This document shows, piece after piece, positions 61,802 through 64,000 of a stretch of 64,000 nucleotides of DNA. The DNA comes from Alphaproteobacteria bacterium (GTDB taxonomy: Bacteria > Pseudomonadota > Alphaproteobacteria > RF32 > CAG-239). The notes under the pieces are model-generated. The model saw nothing but the letters and a program-made list of their open reading frames with translations, did no database searches and had not been told where the DNA came from. Position 1 is the stretch's first letter; each line of letters starts with the position of its first letter. Where the stretch lies: contig JAGAJR010000026.1 of assembly GCA_017626035.1 (NCBI GenBank), positions 62,001-126,000 of the forward strand, written 5' to 3'. A program made the translations under genes and the position numbers.

Positions 61802-62530
61802 TCAGAGACCGAAAACAATGGCAAATCCGCAGGCCATAATTGTTGCTCCGGCGAGTTCGTGAGCATATTTTTCCGCTTTGTCAAAATGCAGAAAGTTTAA
61901 GCCTAAAACACCGGCGGTTACGGCCAGTATCATTGTTGCTATGGTGGCAACAGAGAAGACTATCGTACTGCTGATGACGGCAGAAACGCCCAGAACGCTG
62001 GAGGCTGTCAAAATCGGCAGCAAGGCTTCGCAAGGACCGAGAACAAAGATGATAAACAATACCCAGACGGTAATATTTTTCTGTTCTGCCGGAAGATGCT
62101 GATGCGGGTGTCTTTTGTTCAGCAGCCGGCGGCGGAGAGCCCAGAGCAGGTAGGCGGCTCCCAGACCAATCATGGTGTAGGCAGCCAAATCTGCACGGTT
62201 GTCTTCAATCCAGGTAAAGTTTGCTTCAGTGAGCCAATGTGAAAAATAGATAAACATCAAAGCAATCAGCAGGGCACTGCCGATATGTCCGATACCGCAG
62301 ACAAATGTCCAGAGCAATGTTTTTTTCAGGGAGTATCCGCGGCTTTTGGCTATGGCAATAAACGGCAGATAATGATCCGGGCCGGCGATTGTGTGAATGA
62401 CGGCCGTCAACAGAGCCGTTATTAACAATGCCGAGAAAGTTGCGTCAACGGACATTTCTGTTCCTGCTGCGGCTAAAGCCGGTGTTGACAGGAGCCCTAA
62501 AAGAACAGGCAATAAAATTTTCTGTTTCAT
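61802..62530 (-). CDS. NicO-like nickel/cobalt transporter
   Basis: The 242-residue membrane protein starts with a signal-like helix (MKQKILLPVLLGLLSTPALAAAG) and has about six further helices. The motif HTIAGPDHYLPF resembles the metal-binding His/Asp motif of nickel-cobalt permeases, and a His-rich loop (KRHPHQHLPAEQ) follows. GPCEALLPIL lies in the second half. It could also be an export protein of the same superfamily. Its place 81 bases behind larE, on the same strand, argues for nickel supply to the Lar cofactor. Confidence 0.75.
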   Translation of the reverse strand: MKQKILLPVLLGLLSTPALAAAGTEMSVDATFSALLITALLTAVIHTIAGPDHYLPFIAIAKSRGYSLKKTLLWTFVCGIGHIGSALLIALMFIYFSHWLTEANFTWIEDNRADLAAYTMIGLGAAYLLWALRRRLLNKRHPHQHLPAEQKNITVWVLFIIFVLGPCEALLPILTASSVLGVSAVISSTIVFSVATIATMILAVTAGVLGLNFLHFDKAEKYAHELAGATIMACGFAIVFGL

Positions 62531-62611
62531 AATTTTACCTTTTTAAAAGTTCAACATTTATTATTTTATTTTGTCTCTAAGCGATGAATGATAATAGACA
62601 ATGTAATAGCG

Positions 62612-63427
62612 TTATAAATTCTGTTTTAAGGAAATGTCCAGGCTTCCGGAACGAAAACCTTCCAAGTCCAGGGTAATGTAATCAAATCCCAATGTTTTTA
62701 GAAATGAAGATATTTCCTGATATTTTTGAGCGGCAAGAGGAATGGTTTCTGCCGATAGTTCAATCCGAGCCAGATTTGAGTGGATCCGGAGGCGGACGTT
62801 TTTGCTTTCGGGGAAAAGCTTTTTGATAAATTCTTCTCCTTGAAATACTCGTTTGATTTTTTCGTCATTCAAAAGGGTGTTGTATTCAAATCTGGTCGCC
62901 AGGCAAGGAACAGCCGGTTTGGATGCGGTGGCAAGCCCCATATCTGCGGACAGAGCTCTGATTTGGGCTTTGCTTATGCCCAATTCCGCTAAAGGGGAAA
63001 TGACGCCCAATTCTTTGAGGGCTTGTCTTCCCGGACGATAAACGTTGAGATCATCAGCGTTGGTGCCGTCGATAAGGTATTTTATGTTTTGTTTGCGGGC
63101 ATAATCGGCAAAAAGGGAGAAAATCGCTTTTTTACAGCAATAGCAGCGGTTTGTGCGGTTATGGCGAACTTCCGGCAAGGAAAACGGATTAAACGTGAAG
63201 ACTTTATTTTCAAGCCCGTAATTGGCGGCAAAAAGTTTTGCTTCGTTAATTTCATCGGGAGACTGCAATGCGGAGTGCATTGTCAAAACGGCCAGATTGA
63301 AATCTTTTTTATGTTTGATTTCAGCCAACAAAGCCAAGAGCAAAGAGCTGTCCACTCCGCCGGAGAAAGCCAAGGCAATGCCTTCTGCGGAAAGTTGTTG
63401 CAGATATGCTTTTAAGCGGTTAAGCAC
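62612..63427 (-). CDS. larE: LarE, sulfur transferase for the nickel-pincer cofactor
   Basis: LarE turns carboxylates of the pyridinium cofactor precursor into thio acids, in some species by giving up a Cys sulfur. The PP-loop is ALAFSGGVDSSLLLALL. Other motifs are NRCYCCKKAIF, DGTNADDLNVYRPGRQAL, and the Cys in KPAVPCLATRF, which matches the sacrificial Cys position. I choose the GTG at 63427, behind GAGGA, as the start (271 residues, the family length). A TTG 12 codons upstream would overlap larC further. Confidence 0.9.
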   Translation of the reverse strand: MLNRLKAYLQQLSAEGIALAFSGGVDSSLLLALLAEIKHKKDFNLAVLTMHSALQSPDEINEAKLFAANYGLENKVFTFNPFSLPEVRHNRTNRCYCCKKAIFSLFADYARKQNIKYLIDGTNADDLNVYRPGRQALKELGVISPLAELGISKAQIRALSADMGLATASKPAVPCLATRFEYNTLLNDEKIKRVFQGEEFIKKLFPESKNVRLRIHSNLARIELSAETIPLAAQKYQEISSFLKTLGFDYITLDLEGFRSGSLDISLKQNL

Positions 63428-64000
63428 GGTGTTTTTCCTCGGCTTGTCGTTTAACTTCGTCAAAAACGGTTCTGAAATCTAAACCTTTTTGTTCGGCAAG
63501 GCTTTTAATGCTTTCAAATTCCGGATAAAAACGGGTAATGTCCTTGAAGGTGCATTTTTTTACTTCAGCTTCTCCGTATATTGTTCCGACTTTTATGATT
63601 TCACGTTCCATACAGGTTCTTTCCACCGGATATTTACGCAGTCCGATGGTTGCCGTGTTACGGAAAATCAGTTCTTCCAAAGCGGCAAGTTTTTGAGAAT
63701 CTGCAATAACCCGCAGAATATATGCCGGACGGTTTTTCTTCATAAAGCAGCTTTCGAAATGGACGTCTTTGGCACCGGCGGCTAAAAGTTTTTCCATGGC
63801 AAGCCCCAGTTCTTCGGCCGTAGAATCGTCAATATTGCTTTCAAGGACATATACTTGTTCGTTTTCGCAGCAATCTTCAATAATCATGCTTCTTAAGAAA
63901 TTTGCCCGTCCAAAATCTCGTTTGCCCAATCCGATGCCTGATTTGAGAATTTTATATTGGGAAGGCAGTTTGTTACAAGTGCGAACGGCAGCGGCGATGG
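63420..64000 (-). CDS. larC: LarC, nickel insertion protein (5' end outside the window)
   Basis: LarC inserts nickel into the pincer nucleotide cofactor, using CTP. Only the C-terminal 190 or so residues lie in the window; the frame stays open to the right edge. Seen are VYVLESNIDDSTAEELG, KDVHFESCFMKKNRPAYILRV, TATIGLRKYPVERTCMERE and VGTIYGEAEVKKC, all typical of the LarC second half. It overlaps larE by 8 bases. An apparent start near 63929 is only a TTG inside the gene. Confidence 0.88.
   Translation of the reverse strand, partial: IAAAVRTCNKLPSQYKILKSGIGLGKRDFGRANFLRSMIIEDCCENEQVYVLESNIDDSTAEELGLAMEKLLAAGAKDVHFESCFMKKNRPAYILRVIADSQKLAALEELIFRNTATIGLRKYPVERTCMEREIIKVGTIYGEAEVKKCTFKDITRFYPEFESIKSLAEQKGLDFRTVFDEVKRQAEEKHRA

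Noticed and set aside
63420-63929. LarC read as a complete 169-residue protein starting at 63929
   Set aside because: The codon there is TTG within an open frame that continues to the window edge with LarC-like sequence, so the gene is partial and not short.
1-64000. CRISPR arrays, rRNA genes, integrases or transposases
   Set aside because: I looked for regular short repeats with spacers, rRNA signatures and DDE or tyrosine recombinase motifs and saw none in the window.

Overview
The window reads as a chromosome segment of an AT-rich alphaproteobacterium, probably an uncultured host- or gut-associated lineage. Evidence for the class: a circularly permuted two-piece tmRNA gene (tag ANDNNVAPVAIAA), an alphaproteobacterial-type SspB followed by a ribbon-helix-helix gene, the rpiB-glyA-(murF)-nrdR-nusB run, the sfsA-map-radC run, and yqeY-dnaG-rpoD. 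The gut-like habitat is an inference from the gene content (Lar nickel-pincer genes, maltodextrin enzymes, organoarsenical resistance) and not proven.

Layout. 1-512: non-coding or decayed DNA next to tRNA-Pro(CGG), with an inverted partial copy of that tRNA. 728-1594: a SemiSWEET-GGDEF fusion, followed by tRNA-Asn and tRNA-Cys. 2085-7631: rpiB, glyA, murF, nrdR, nusB, def, fmt in one direction. 7700-8836: two orphan genes with foreign-looking codon use. 9031-12119: a MacAB-like exporter. 12159-14285: a large secreted cysteine-repeat protein. 14456-17256: two tandem NhaD-type antiporters. 17358-20926: trmJ, two secreted unknowns, mnmA, cysE. 21018-24345: hydrolase, RHH/SspB pair, tmRNA, folA-thyA. 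24447-28419: a third orphan gene of the odd codon class, then an envelope cluster (SEC59-like kinase, PAP2, LtaS-like). 28550-31737: alaS and a TspO-like protein. 31909-37871: two tandem RNase J-like proteins, sfsA, map, radC. 37976-38240: tRNA-Pro(TGG) and tRNA-Arg(TCT).

38274-41530 is an accessory island: an AT-richer operon for organoarsenical resistance (ArsF, ArsG, ArsR, ArsP and an ArsE-like thioredoxin). A perfect 9-bp dyad overlaps its promoter, and imperfect direct repeats flank it. 41531-48092 returns to core genes (rnhA, AlbA_2 protein, ispH, M16 peptidase, elbB, trxB, greA), with two small cysteine-rich proteins either side of trxB. 48344-51426 holds DUF3015, DUF4105 and a secreted coiled-coil protein. 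51559-56081 is yqeY-dnaG-rpoD. 56187-57959 holds an unknown gene, a DUF1847 protein and an inositol-monophosphatase relative. 58008-61752 holds divergent malQ and maltokinase genes. 61802-64000 holds a nickel-transporter-like gene, larE and the 3' part of larC, which runs off the window.

The least ordinary items are the SemiSWEET-GGDEF fusion, three scattered orphan genes that share C-ending codons, leaders without a Shine-Dalgarno site and a 5' hairpin, the tandem RNase J-like pair behind an interleaved-repeat leader, the self-regulated organoarsenical island, and the cysteine-rich proteins around trxB.
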